Assembly: GCA_022578965.1 (NCBI GenBank)
Contig: MU400606.1
Location: forward strand, 87,703 to 151,702
Direction of reading: 5' to 3'
DNA length: 64,000 nt
DNA from: Xylaria sp. FL1777
Taxonomy: Eukaryota; Ascomycota; Sordariomycetes; Xylariales; Xylariaceae
The notes beneath the pieces are model-generated. The model ran no database searches. It saw only the letters and a program-made list of their open reading frames with translations, and was not told the DNA's origin. Shown piece by piece: positions 22,428-33,783 of this stretch. The first letter of the stretch is position 1. The number at the start of each line of letters is the position of its first letter. The translations under genes were made by a program, and so were the position numbers.

Positions 22428-24169
22428 GAGTGAATCATGGCACATTTCGCTTCTATAAGATATTGGATAACGCCAATACACCAGCACAATGGATTCGCGA
22501 ACGCAGCATATGAAGCATACAGCATTATGACGCGTCTCACTAGGACTAACTTGACAGTCACTCAATCTTTTCTGATACTATCAAGGTTATTCTAGAAGAC
22601 CAATCTCTCCCTCAGAGCCATGGAGGAAGGCACTGAAAACTGCCCTCCCTGTGTAAATCATAGCGCGAGCAGAAAGTCATGTAAGTGGTACTTTCACCTA
22701 GGCAAAGAACAACAGTTGTTTATTTCTCTGCTGTACCCTCATCTAATAAGTAAAGTAACAATGCAATGAAATCTAATCCTCAACCCTTAGTTTCTATGAT
22801 GTGTTCTTGCGTCATACGAAGACGCAACCGTGTCCGTGGGCCTAGAGATGCTGTCCTCTTCACCCCTAACTGTTAGGAAGGAGTCACTTTCGAGGCTGTC
22901 CGCAGCAGGATGTTTAAATGAGGTCACTGTACCACATGCCAATCTTCATTGCTAGTTATTTACGCCCAGTCATTCTTGGTTCCCTTTGTCGGCTTGCACC
23001 AGCGGTCCTATCGAGGCCGAAGTCCGACCTAAAGCTTCAACAACCCCTTTACGCCCCAAGCAGCGAATCTCTACGCGATGTCAACAGCACCAAATAGTGA
23101 CTTATATGTCATTCAATACGATAACCTACACTTTCCTTGTAATTTCATGACATGTCTCCAATACCCACGGACCGTCCCACGCCATATTAGTTTAGGGTGA
23201 ACGCCAAGGCCGCGCATCAACATTGCCATATTCACACCATCACCAAGCTTTTCACTGTCAGCCGGCCGAGCATATCTGCATTTTTGTATGTCATGAAAGA
23301 TCTACGGAACGAAACCCCTTTCAACCCAAATTTTTCTTAAATTTTATAGGCTGTCTATGTGCGGTACTCTAAGTTCAGGGAATTCTGACAGACTAGCCTG
23401 GGAGAGTGCGTATATGGAGAAAAAGGAAGAACGGTCGGACATGTTGTTGTTGATTGGCTCTCGAGGAAGTTAAGCGAGCGAGGGATGTACAGGATGGATC
23501 TTATGTTATATACATAAGATCTTAGTGACTCAGCGAACATCTTGCTATTAAGACCTCTGACGGGGAAAACAACACCGTTACCGCCAGGTTAGCAGTAAAT
23601 GGTGTATAGACTCCATACCTCTGCGACAACGCCATAGCATGCAGACCTGATTGTTCATGTCTTCGATCTCATCGCCGACGCCGTTACAGTCGTCATATGA
23701 TAGCGTATTAAGTGCGAGAAGAGTGTGATGTATTATTTTTGTATCAAAAATCACACAGCAACGGAGTAGAAGCCAGCAGAGGAGCAAGTCGCACATATGT
23801 TTGAAGTGACGCAAACAACTTGAAACGAGGAACCAGACGCCAATTGAACCAGAAGCAGTGAAACAAGGGATGGAAATCCACCATTAAGAGTCACGGCTGC
23901 TGACATTGGTGTTGATGATGGTGTTTGTGTTATTAGATTCTGGATCCCTTACACTTCGTTTGTTATATTTAACTACGTCCTAGACAGAAATTTATCCTCT
24001 TTGGCTGACACCTATATATGTATATGTTGAGCCGCCTTATGGCTCTAGATACTCGATGAGCGTTTCTATTTACACTATCGATCTGTTCTCAGGACTTTGA
24101 ACATAGCCGCATTATTTAGCTACCTGTATCTTCGGCATAACGCTATATTAGCAGCAGTTTTCTCTAACT
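22428..24169. other. Intergenic region, nothing recognised
   Basis: 1.7 kb with only short frames on both strands. No tRNA, repeat or transposon signature noted. The last part is the promoter of the small unknown gene that follows. Confidence 0.6.
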
Positions 24170-24730
24170 ATGTCTGTAATGCGCGGAGGAGTGGTCATCA
24201 TTTATCACTTTCTAAGACGGATGTTCAGCAACGTCGACGTTGGTGCTGAACCGGGTTGTGAACCCAGTATTAGCGACGACGACCGGGATGTTGTCGGGAG
24301 AGCCCTCAACGACGAGGAAGCTATAAACGCTGTAACCGCCAATCTCTCAGACAGCGAGGACGTGCTGAGGTCCCTAACGCAGTACTTCAACCGCCTACCC
24401 TCCTCTAAGAAGTTCGAACAGGAAGGGCGCAAATACAAGCAAGCCCACAAGCAGACCCAAAAGATGGCGCTTGCCACGCAGAGGTGCTTGCATGCGCTCG
24501 AAGAGCCCACACTGGATCTCCTTAAGCCGGGGTACGATAACAAAATATACCTCGTCATGAGCCCCGGCTGCATTCCCTGGGCGCGGTTCATGAATACCGC
24601 TATCGTAAAGGTGAGAGGGTACTGTTACGAGTACGATCCCCTTGCCGAGAGAGCACGGAACCTGTTAAATGAGCTAAGACAGAGTGGCTCATCTAGCACT
24701 AAAAGAGGAAGAAGAAGAGAACGTAAATGA
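24170..24730 (+). CDS. Hypothetical protein, 186 residues
   Basis: A single-exon frame from an ATG, not recognised. The protein is soluble and helical in look, with an acidic stretch near residues 34-55 (SDDDRDVVGRALNDEEA), a Lys/Gln-rich segment (QEGRKYKQAHKQTQKM) that could form a coiled coil, a PGCIPWARF segment near residue 130, and a strongly basic tail (KRGRRRERK) that could be a nuclear signal. A later ATG at residue 18 could be the true start. The codon pattern and GC content look coding, unlike the flanks. It is followed after about 185 bases by a broken gene on the same strand, so both may sit in a decaying accessory segment. Confidence 0.55.
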   Translation: MSVMRGGVVIIYHFLRRMFSNVDVGAEPGCEPSISDDDRDVVGRALNDEEAINAVTANLSDSEDVLRSLTQYFNRLPSSKKFEQEGRKYKQAHKQTQKMALATQRCLHALEEPTLDLLKPGYDNKIYLVMSPGCIPWARFMNTAIVKVRGYCYEYDPLAERARNLLNELRQSGSSSTKRGRRRERK

Positions 24731-24914
24731 TTTAGCTGGTGTTAGGTTCTGCGCGATCCAGTCTATTATTGTGTGAAATGCCGCAGAATAAATCTGGGCT
24801 GCTCATTGATGGGAAGGAGACTGCACCTCACCACTTCTCCGTTGAACGACTCATCTTGGTTCTACAGCTAGGATAAATTCAAATCAAAGAAACAATTATC
24901 TACACTCTACCATC

Positions 24915-25741
24915 TTGTCTTCATACTCCCCGTCGAAATCGGCGACCAATCACAGTGAAATCATTAGCGTGCTATGGGAATTTTACACCCTACTCTCAAG
25001 TCTTGCCGCCGTCCCGGCCATCTATCTGCCCGACGCGAATACTGGCATCCATCCCGATGACGGGATCAACACCGTGTCCGCCACCACTGCGGGCTACGCA
25101 CCCGAAACAATTCAACTCATGACCGCGCTGCCGTACTTGGCTGATGAAGAGCACGAGACATCCATCGAATTGCTGCCAAGCATGTTCCCTATTACGTACC
25201 TCGGGGAAGATCTCGACGAGGGCTACTTCTCCTGGTTCCGCGAGTTGTTGAACAATGCCGAGATGCCACCTTACGGCTATCCAACTGACCTATAATGCGA
25301 TCTACGGGACGGTATTCATCTACGATACAGCGACGAGTGAGCTATTTCCTTTTTTATTCATGTGCGCTTCTAATCTGCTTGACTTCCTTTCCAGAGCTTC
25401 TAACGCCATGGAAACCCTTCGAGAACCCGGATGATGAGGACGGTTACTCCCACGTAGCCGGTGCATCGCCCCGCGAGGTCCTGTCGCCTATCATTGACGA
25501 CTACCACAACTTCAGACACTTGGCTACCCCGCAGGGCTTCAATTATGCATATGGGTTGTTCGCTAATTCGGGAGGCGTGAAGCCCGATGGGTGGCGTCCG
25601 GATGAGCAGCAGAAATGGGAGGCGGCATATGCCGTCTGGGAGGCGACGCAGAAGTTGAGGGATCTTTATCTTGAGTGTGGATGGGATGTGGATGCCGTCG
25701 AGCAGACCGGCTTCAATTTAGAGGAATTTCTTGCCAGATGA
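24915..25741 (+). pseudogene. Frameshifted hypothetical gene, possibly SMI1/KNR4-like family
   Basis: The coding signal is strong but broken. The first part (SATNHSEIISVLWEFYTLLS onwards) has no ATG in frame; its likely first codon is TTG at 24,915. Near 25,271 the frame must move by one base (an extra T in CCTTACG) to continue as AIQLTYNAIYGTVFIYDTAT. A normal intron follows (25,337-25,394, GTGAGC...TCCAG, 58 nt). It joins in phase to KLLTPWKPFENPDDED and runs to a TGA at 25,739-25,741, ending in an acidic/aromatic region (LYLECGWDVDAVEQTGF). The order of blocks recalls uncharacterised ascomycete proteins related to the SMI1/KNR4 superfamily; that assignment is from memory and weak. Lost start plus frameshift point to a recent pseudogene. 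A sequencing error could explain the frameshift but not the missing start as well. Confidence 0.55.
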
Positions 25742-26040
25742 GAGATCTATTGAACAGAGGTTGTAGAACCATTAATGAAAGCGGAGAGAGATTGTTGGGT
25801 TACAGAACTTTGAGGCCGGGACTCATTACATTAGGTAAAAATAGAACAACAGGTTGCAAATAGATATTAAGCATTGCAAATCAGAAACCACGGGATTGAT
25901 CAGAGGAACGGCCAAATTTGGTCCTCGTTCCACTCCCAAAACTCCCTGGCAATGCCACTACCACCCTCAGTCCTAGTTCTTGTAGCTTCTTTAAGATCTT
26001 TACGAGGTCGCACTATAATTTTGCCGAGTCAGCCTTTGTT

Positions 26041-27077
26041 TCATTTAGATCGGATACGTAAATAAGAAACGCCGTCTCCATATAATTCGTTTTCGTACGC
26101 TGAAAATTGCTTACTGAATCTCCCGAAAGGCACAATCCATCCACCCGACTTCTCCATTGTAACTTCTGGCGACAGCCCGGCGAATAGCTCGGTATAGGCT
26201 CCGTTAATGGATGGGTGAAGTATGAACCATTTCAATAATTTGCCTATCACGTAGGGTTGGTTTCGCCAAAGTTCGGAGTCGAGGTTGCCCGGGTTCAATG
26301 TAACACTGATGATTCCATCGGCCTTATAGCGTCGAGCAAATTCAGACCCATGCAAATAGTTCCCTGCTTTACTGATGCAGTATTTCGGAAACCACCCTAA
26401 GTCATTATGATAATCGAGGTTGTCTAACGGGACACCTCCTTTAGGCGCGAAAGGGGCCTCGCCAGCTGATGACCCAACCCAAACGACTCGGACGACGCCG
26501 GGAGCTTCTGTCTTCGCAGTCGCGACCAAGATTGGAGTGAGAAGCTTGGTAAACATGAAGGTGCCGACGTTATTCACGCCGAGTTGCTGCTCGTAGCCCT
26601 GGACAGTTTTTGAGTCGGCCGGGGATGGTTTCATAACGCCGGCGTTGTTGAACAAGACGTGAAGCTGCTTTTCCTTTCGTAGAAACTCTTGTGCAGAAGC
26701 CTTGATAGTAGTCAGATCTGCTAGATCAAGCTTGATGAAGTCCAATCCCCCCTCGGAGCTTGGCTCTGCATTTTTTATATCCTCTATCGCAGCAGCGGCT
26801 TTCGCTTCCGACCGTGCAGCGATGTAGACCTTGGCATGCTTTGAATATAACATTTGAGCCAGCTGTTTCCCTACTCCAGTATTTGCACCTGTAACCAGGT
26901 ACACCTTAACTCTGTTAGCAAGGTACTTTAAGTGTTTATTTAAGAGCATAGAGCGCTAGTGTGGGTCATATCTACCTTTCCATGTAGTTGTGGTAGATCT
27001 TGTTCAGTGAAGCCCGGTTTTGGTGGAAAGACCTGTGATAGGCTATCCCTTAGGCTAGGTCCAGAATCTCCATCCAT
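26041..27077 (-). CDS. Short-chain dehydrogenase/reductase (retinol-dehydrogenase-like)
   Basis: Two exons on the minus strand, 27,077-26,976 and 26,904-26,041, give 321 residues. The intron (GTAGAT...TTAAG, 71 nt, branch CTAAC) joins HGK to VYLVTGANTGVG, the standard start of the Rossmann fold. Cofactor motif TGANTGVG lies at residues 39-46, NNAG at 120-123, the active-site Ser near 179 and YCISK (Tyr209, Lys213). The RS pair after the second strand favours NADP(H). The substrate is unknown; fungal relatives reduce or oxidise lipid aldehydes, retinoids or secondary metabolites. The ATG at 27,077 is the first in frame. Its gene order, near a permease, a P450 and an MFS exporter, suggests an accessory metabolic role, which is inference. 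Confidence 0.9.
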
Positions 27078-28879
27078 AGTGCTAGAATTATATCGTCTCT
27101 GAAAGCCCTTCGAAAAGTTGATGTTGAGGTATGGATGTGAGAAATTGCGAAAAGGCGAAAAGCTACTGATGAAGTTCAAATAACGGATGTCACCTCATTC
27201 TCTGCTTGCTTTTATAGTGGAAATAGAAAAGAGCATGAGTGCGAATCACGGTTGGTCGATTCAAGATCAAACAGGGCGAGACGGACCAAAGATGGACCGG
27301 GTGCTGTGAAGATCGAGCAAACAACTATTCCGGCCCCGGGGATCAAGTCTATCCAGCCTCGGAGCCTCGGTCAGTCCGAGTGCGGAACATCAGCAGCAGC
27401 AACAGGTGGGATCCGGTGCTGAAAGGATCAGCAGCCGAGCTCCCCACAAATAATGATTAGTCGTCAGGTACTACGTATCGCGTTGCCGAACGCTTCCAAT
27501 ATACGCATAAATACTACCTACCTGTGGCGAACGTGTGCTTACTCACGCCCTGGAACCATGCTGCTTAATTCTCACTGCATGTGACGCAATACGCAGCAGG
27601 GCTTCGAAATTACACGACAAAGTCATGTCCAGCAGATAATCAATCACCGCTAGAATTAGGGAGAAGGAATGTCGACGGAGCTGGAAGTCTGGCCACTTAA
27701 CATCGCATAGTACGGTTAGATATTTCAAGGGTCATCCCCGGAAGTCCCTCGCACTCGGTTATCAGTAGACCTCCAATGCTGTACTCGGACAACTCTACCA
27801 GATAAGATAAGGTATGTAGGGAGGTAATATTAGTACTTTAGGTATGTATTTCTTCAGCAGTAGGTACCTTTCTGCCGTATCTTACCGCCTGCCATCATAG
27901 TACCTATTGCTTTGCCTGTCAATGCTCTCACGCCAGCGAGCTTCCAAGTCCTCCTGGTGAAGTAACTTCCATACGTGACGTGACGTAGGAGGCTGCGGGA
28001 GATGTCCTCTTGGCATACGCCTGCCCGAAATGAGGACCCGAAATGAAGAAACAATAGCCACTCCACACTCCTCAATGTGTTGCATTATTGGCCTGCAGTC
28101 ACTCTGGCCCGTGAATTGAAGGCATACGAGCTTACAACTCTCGACAATGCTCGATTGGAAAGTGACTATACAACATCACCTTCTTCCAAATGTTGGTTCC
28201 TAATGTACATGTGTCTATGGGACATGCCCTGGAAACTGCTCGACATCTCAGCGTTATGGCCCTAGTAGTCTCTGCTCTAATCGACATTCGTCTAAAAGCA
28301 CAGAAAGCTGATGAAAGAAATGTCTATGACCCATCTCATAATTAGCGATAATACCTTTCCGATTACCACCTTTATCAGGAGAAATGACGTCAAGTGCATT
28401 CTCCCCCTGACTTATATACTAATTACCTTTCAGCATGGAGAACAGGAATGGAGACAAAGACTGCCAGCCTCGGTCAGAAATGCCTCCGAAGTCACTCGTC
28501 CAGCCATACTCGTGCACTAACATTTCATCCACGGTCATTGCCGTCTACGTATCCCGTCTCGCACATGGAAACTAACTTTTAGACTACCCGTTCTAATATC
28601 TAATAGGCTAGTTCAAACCGAATATTTGGAGCTCAGAAGTTTACGAGTGGAGTAGGGACTTGAATTAAGTTCAGAAAATCCCGAGCGTATAGATTGCTAA
28701 GACACAGCTTAGGCTCAAATATGTACTTCATAAGGCTACTTATGACAGAGATCTCTGCACCAGCTATGAGATCGTTATTATTGGGACTGGCATAATCTCG
28801 AACTCATTCTCTAGCGCACGCGAGAGTTAGCATTCTCACCTTATACAAGATTCCGCGGCCTCTTAGTACTGTGGCTAAG
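27078..28879. other. Divergent intergenic region (SDR and permease promoters)
   Basis: 1.8 kb between the minus-strand SDR gene and the plus-strand permease gene, so it holds both promoters. Contains only short frames. The stretch 27,820-27,870 has AGGTA/TACCT words. No RNA gene or repeat recognised. Confidence 0.6.
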
Positions 28880-30439
28880 ATGAATGAGTCAAGGGAGGGG
28901 AAAAGCCCCGAGAAAATCATCGCGCGCTCTGGAATTGATGTCTCCGAGTCACGATCTAAAATGTCGAGGTTCTCACCGTGGTTCGTGAAGCTCTCGAATT
29001 GGGGTGTTGAGCTGCGCGGCATCACACCGGTGCCCCTGGAAGAGCGTGTCGATAAGCGATTCATCAATGTCTTCTTCGTCTGGTTCTCCATGAGCACTAA
29101 TCTGCTACCGCAAGTCCCACGACCTCATTGAAGCAGCTTTAGTCTCCCATACTAACGAATCTTGACGCGTGCCTGCAGTGTTGTTACAGGCATTCTTGGG
29201 ACATTTAGCTTCGGCCTCAGCTTACGAGACTGCTCGCTCATCATCCTTTTCTTCAGTCTTCTATGCACGCTTCCCCCAGCCTACTTCTCCACGTTCGGTT
29301 CCAGGACGGGTTTGCGTCAGATGCTTCATGCACGATATACATTCGGCTATTATCTGACCTCCATCATTGTCCTTCTAAACCTAGCTACTATTTCCGGCTT
29401 TGGTATTATTAGCTGCGTGCTAGGCGGTTCAACGCTCGCGGCCGTGGCGGATGGTCAATTCGATAGCACAGTGGGGATCATCATCATTGGCCTCATCGGA
29501 TTATTCGTCTCGTTCGGTGGTTATCGCTTTCTCCACCAGTTCGAGCGCTATTCAAGGGTTGTTAACCTGGTCGCCATCATCATTGTGACTGGGGTTGGGG
29601 GCAAACAGCTCTTCAATCAAGTTGAGAAGACACCAGTACAACCTTCTGTTATCGTAAGCTATGGTGGCGTCATTGCTGGATTCTTGATTCCGTGGGCCGC
29701 TATGGCATCCGACTTCTCCGTCTACTGTGACCCGTCTGTCTCCACATTCCGTATCTTCGCCTATACATATGCCGGGCTATTCGTTCCCACCGTTCCGCTC
29801 ATTGTCCTGGGAGCAGCCATCGGCGGTGCCACAGCCAGCAATCCAGTATGGGCTGACGGATACGCGAAGTACATCGTTGGCGGCGTCTTGGAAGCCATGC
29901 TCAAGCCAGCCGGGGGATTTGGTAAGTTCGTGGCCGTGCTTCTTTCGCTCTCCGTCATCGGCAACCTTTCGGCATCCATGTACTCCATTTCGCTGAACTT
30001 TCAACTCCTCGTCCCGTTCTTCATCCACATCCCGCGCTTCGTTTTCTCTATGGTCTACGCCATCGTCGCTATCCCTGTCGCCGTATACGCTTCCAGGTCC
30101 TTCTTCTCGAGCCTCGAGAACTTCATCTACCTCATCGCGTACTGGTCCGCGGCGTACGTTGCGGTCGTGGCTGTCGAGCACTTCGTCTTTCGCAAGATGA
30201 ACTCTGCTTCGTATGTATCGGAGCATTGGGACCAGCCGAGCAAGCTGCCTACGGGTCTCTCTGCGATTCTGGCTGCCGGCTTATCTTTCGGACTGGTTGT
30301 GCCTTGTGCCTCGCAGGCGTGGTACACTGGCCCATTAGCAGTCACCACCGGCGATATTGGATTCGAAGTGGCTCTTGTTCTATCGCCGATACTATATCTG
30401 CCAATTCGCTGGCTCGAATTGAAATGGAGACCGGTTTAG
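28880..30439 (+). CDS. NCS1 purine-cytosine permease (FCY2-like)
   Basis: Two exons, 28,880-29,109 and 29,179-30,439, give 496 residues. The 69-nt intron has a GC donor (GCAAGT) and CAG acceptor with a CTAAC branch site. It joins STNLLP to VVTGILGTFSFGLSLRDC, which restores the conserved first and second membrane helices. The N-terminal WNxGVEL-like segment (NWGVELRGI) and ERVDKRFINVFFVWFS are typical of the Fcy2 branch of the nucleobase:cation symporter-1 family. About twelve hydrophobic helices follow, with PWAAMASDFSVYCDP in the substrate region. It imports cytosine, purines or related compounds by proton symport at the plasma membrane. It is on the same strand as the P450 1.2 kb downstream. 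The ATG used is the first in frame; a GTG lies nine bases upstream. Confidence 0.92.
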
Positions 30440-31668
30440 GTGTTTGGTGTGCACGAATATTGTACAGATATGATGCTTTGAATGATACGCATAGACTGGG
30501 TTTTAAATCCTAGAGGCTTCAGGGTTCATATATAGTAGTTCAGGGCGCTGTAACTTTTACGGACATTTGCATGCTAGGATAGGGATACGCATAATAAGAA
30601 AACGAAAATACGAGGCATACCCAATGCCCTCTACAACTTCGTTCCGGTGGTCGTATAAAATTGAAAGCATTACGCGTGAAGCACCAGTTCGGAACGAAGA
30701 CGAGGAAGCTGCTGAGAGAGATGCCGGGCGGATTGGCGGAGTTCTCTGTGGCGTGCTTGTAAGGGGCATAGTTGCGCGTCACGCAACAACGTCATATGGC
30801 GTATAGTCCTGTTCGCCGACAAACTGCCGAGACAGCTTCAACAGGGTGCCCAATGAACGCTCGAAAGTCTGCGTCGAAACCTGCGATGGATATTAGAGTC
30901 TTAGTGTATTGCTGTGATTTATATACTGACGGTTCCTCACCTTGGTGCCATCAATGGCTACCATATTGCATGACATCTTGCTCGCCGGGGCAGGCCATCA
31001 AGACACCAAACTATATGGTTCTGTGTACGCCATTGTTATTAAGAAGTGTAGAGGCGGTCTTAGGAATTTAGTTCTTGCGTGATCGGCGCGTTGGTCTATG
31101 TTTCACCGAAAGAAGAATATTTCGGCGGCATCAAGTGAACCCACCGAGGCGCAATGTGATAGAAAAGTTGCGACATCGGCATATTTTTATTGTAAATCGT
31201 ATTATACCTCTACAAGACGTTGGAATGTCACAGAAATCTCCTTAGAAGCTTGTTCGTTCTGTCCTTCCACCTACTTACATTTTCTACGTGTTAAATGATA
31301 AGTCTGTTATACGTTGGCGCCTCACCCTATTGTTCACAAAACATCGTCCTCTTGTATGTGTATACCAACAGATCATAAACAACCACAGATGAGTCAAATG
31401 TGGGTAGTCATATTTCCGCGTTCTCCACGAGACTTGGGTGTTCAATGAAACTCTTGGGAGCGTAATCTCTAGCGACCCTAGAAAGCTAGATGTTGGTCGA
31501 TAGGCGTAATGGAGTGCATGCTTCCGGAGGAAACTATCATCTGGTACTCAAAAGCGGACTACATAGATAGAATCATGCCACGTCATCCTGCTCTACATTC
31601 GTGTTTTCCCAAGACAAATTCGCCTGTGATATAGACACTGACTGATTATTGTCCTAGCCTCATCGACG
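30440..31668. other. Intergenic region between the permease and P450 genes
   Basis: 1.2 kb with short, unrelated frames only; holds the permease 3' region and the P450 promoter. No repeat or RNA gene recognised. Confidence 0.65.
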
Positions 31669-33332
31669 ATGTTCGCGATAATAGCGACCATCGGAGTCTT
31701 CTTTTTCCTATTGAGACACCGCCGGATATCGAGACGCGAAAGGCATCTTCTGCTACCTCCAGGTCCCCCGGGTGAGCCATTGATTGGTCATCTCCGCGTT
31801 ATACCCGCTGAACATCCCGAGTTCCAATATGCGAAATGGGCAAAAGAATATAATACGGATATACGTAAGCAGTATAGAAAATCGCTCCAAATCTTTATGT
31901 ACTTGTCCAAGAATCTAGATTACTAACCAAAAATCGTGTTGAAGTACATTTTAATGTGCTCGGGCGATCTATCATAGTCCTTGATAGCATCGAGGCCGCC
32001 CATAACCTGTTAGACAAACGGGGAGCCAACTATGCGGACCGGCCGCGGTTTGTACTATTCGAGGTTATGGGCTGGGGCGTCACATTGACTTTTCTCCGCT
32101 GGTCCCCCCGATTCATACTGCATAGAAAGCTGCTGCAAAGCTCCTTTACGCAGTCTGCGTGCAAGGCTTATCAGCTAATTCAGACCCAAGAGGCTCGCCG
32201 CGCTGCTAGGGCTATCATTGCCGACCCCGACAGCTGGGAGGTCCTCCTCCGCCAGTTCTCTACTGCTGCCGTGCTGCGAATAGGCTTCGGTATCGAGGTG
32301 GAAGAGAAAGATGACCCGTACATCAAGATGACACTCGATGCAGAAGAGGCAACGGGACAGGGCGGTGTCCCAGCCGGCAACGTTGTCGACTTTTTCCCTA
32401 TGCTTCGCTATCTTCCGAACAGCATTGCTCGCATCAGCAAGCTATTCAGACCACTGATTCACGCTCGAAGCACGAGAAAATACATTCAACGGCTCCATGA
32501 CACGCCCTGGGAGTCCGTTGAGCCCTCTATCAGAGGCAAGGAACAGCCGAAGCCTTCATTCATGCACACTCAATTCGGCCAGTACCTCGCCAACGAGGCA
32601 TCAGGTAAGCCCAACGAGGCCACAATCGAAGATCTCAAGGGACTAGCAGGTGCCATCGCCATAGCCGGAGGCAATACCACTTGGTCTACCATCATGGTAT
32701 GCATCTTAGGCCTATTGAGGAACCCCGAGGCACGCGCCAAGACGAGAGCCGAGATGGAAGACGTAATCGGCGTCGACGACGGCGGAGACTTGCTCCGCCT
32801 TCCAACCTTCGAAGACAGACCACGACTGAAGTACCTCGCAAACGTCCTCCACGAGACCACCCGATGGCAACCTTTATCGCCCTTGGGCGTGCCGCACGCA
32901 ACGCTGGCAGACGACGAATACAAAGGCTACCACATCCCCGCCGGCTCTGTCGTGTACGCTAATGTAAGGGCTATGTCGCGAGACGAGAGGCATTATTCGG
33001 CGCCCGAGGAGTTCCGGCCCGAGAGATACGAGCCGGGTGGCGGAGATGAGCCACTCCCAGACGGCCCCTTCGGGTTTGGGCGGAGACGGTGTCCTGGCGA
33101 GCATCTGGCTATGTCGGGGGTGTATATCATGATCGCCACGTTGCTGGCTACGATGAACATCCAGTGCCCTACGGACGAAGCCGGGAATGAGATCGTGCCG
33201 ATGATCGCGTTTTCTGATGGGCTTAGTGGTGTGCCTGATAGTTTCGCATGTCGGATTACGCCTCGGTCGGTACGCTCGGGGGAATTGCTGGGGGTTAATG
33301 ACGGATATGAGAAGAGAGTACGTCCTAGCTAG
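31669..33332 (+). CDS. Cytochrome P450 monooxygenase (microsomal type)
   Basis: Two exons, 31,669-31,864 and 31,945-33,332, give 527 residues. The intron (GTAAGC...TGAAG, 80 nt, branch CTAAC) closes in phase into HFNVLGRSIIVLDS. The protein has an N-terminal membrane anchor (IIATIGVFFFLL), a basic stop-transfer and a proline hinge (LPPGPPGEPLIGH). Helix I carries AGGNTT, where the usual Asp/Glu is Asn. ExxR is ETTR (about residue 369), then FRPERYEP, and the heme loop FGFGRRRCPGEHLA with Cys448 as iron ligand. It is an ER-bound oxygenase needing a P450 reductase. The GVPHA region after the ExxR helix resembles CYP64/OrdA-type fungal enzymes, so a secondary-metabolite or detoxification substrate is likely. 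An MFS exporter lies convergent downstream. Confidence 0.93.
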
Positions 33333-33783
33333 GGTTGGGACGAGTAAGTGAATAATTAGTGGGAGAACGGGTAAAGAAGGACGTGATTTATGATATTAAA
33401 AAATTTATTAGTCCGATTAGGTTGATAATACCCTATCAACTGATATTGCAACATTTGATGAGAGGCCTGTTTATATTTTATAATCATATCTAGACAGCAT
33501 GATGAGCGGAATGTTTTACATCTATACAGGCTACAATCGGTGCTTCTTCTTGGACATCACACATTTGTTCGAATAACCCTAGAGGTGAAGACCTTAGATG
33601 AAGGTAATATTAATAGGGATGATTTTAAGTAATTGACAAAGAAAAGAACGGGTCTGTGTGGTGGAGATAGATTATCTAGACTTGAGATTTGATGTAAATA
33701 ATACGCTGAAAGGAGAGTTGAAAATCCAGGCCATATACCAATCTACTACTCTATAATATTACCGATAAGGGTACTCGCGCCCT
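33333..33783. other. Convergent intergenic region, P450 and MFS 3' ends
   Basis: 451 A+T-rich bases between two convergent genes, holding both 3' untranslated regions. No gene seen. Confidence 0.7.
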
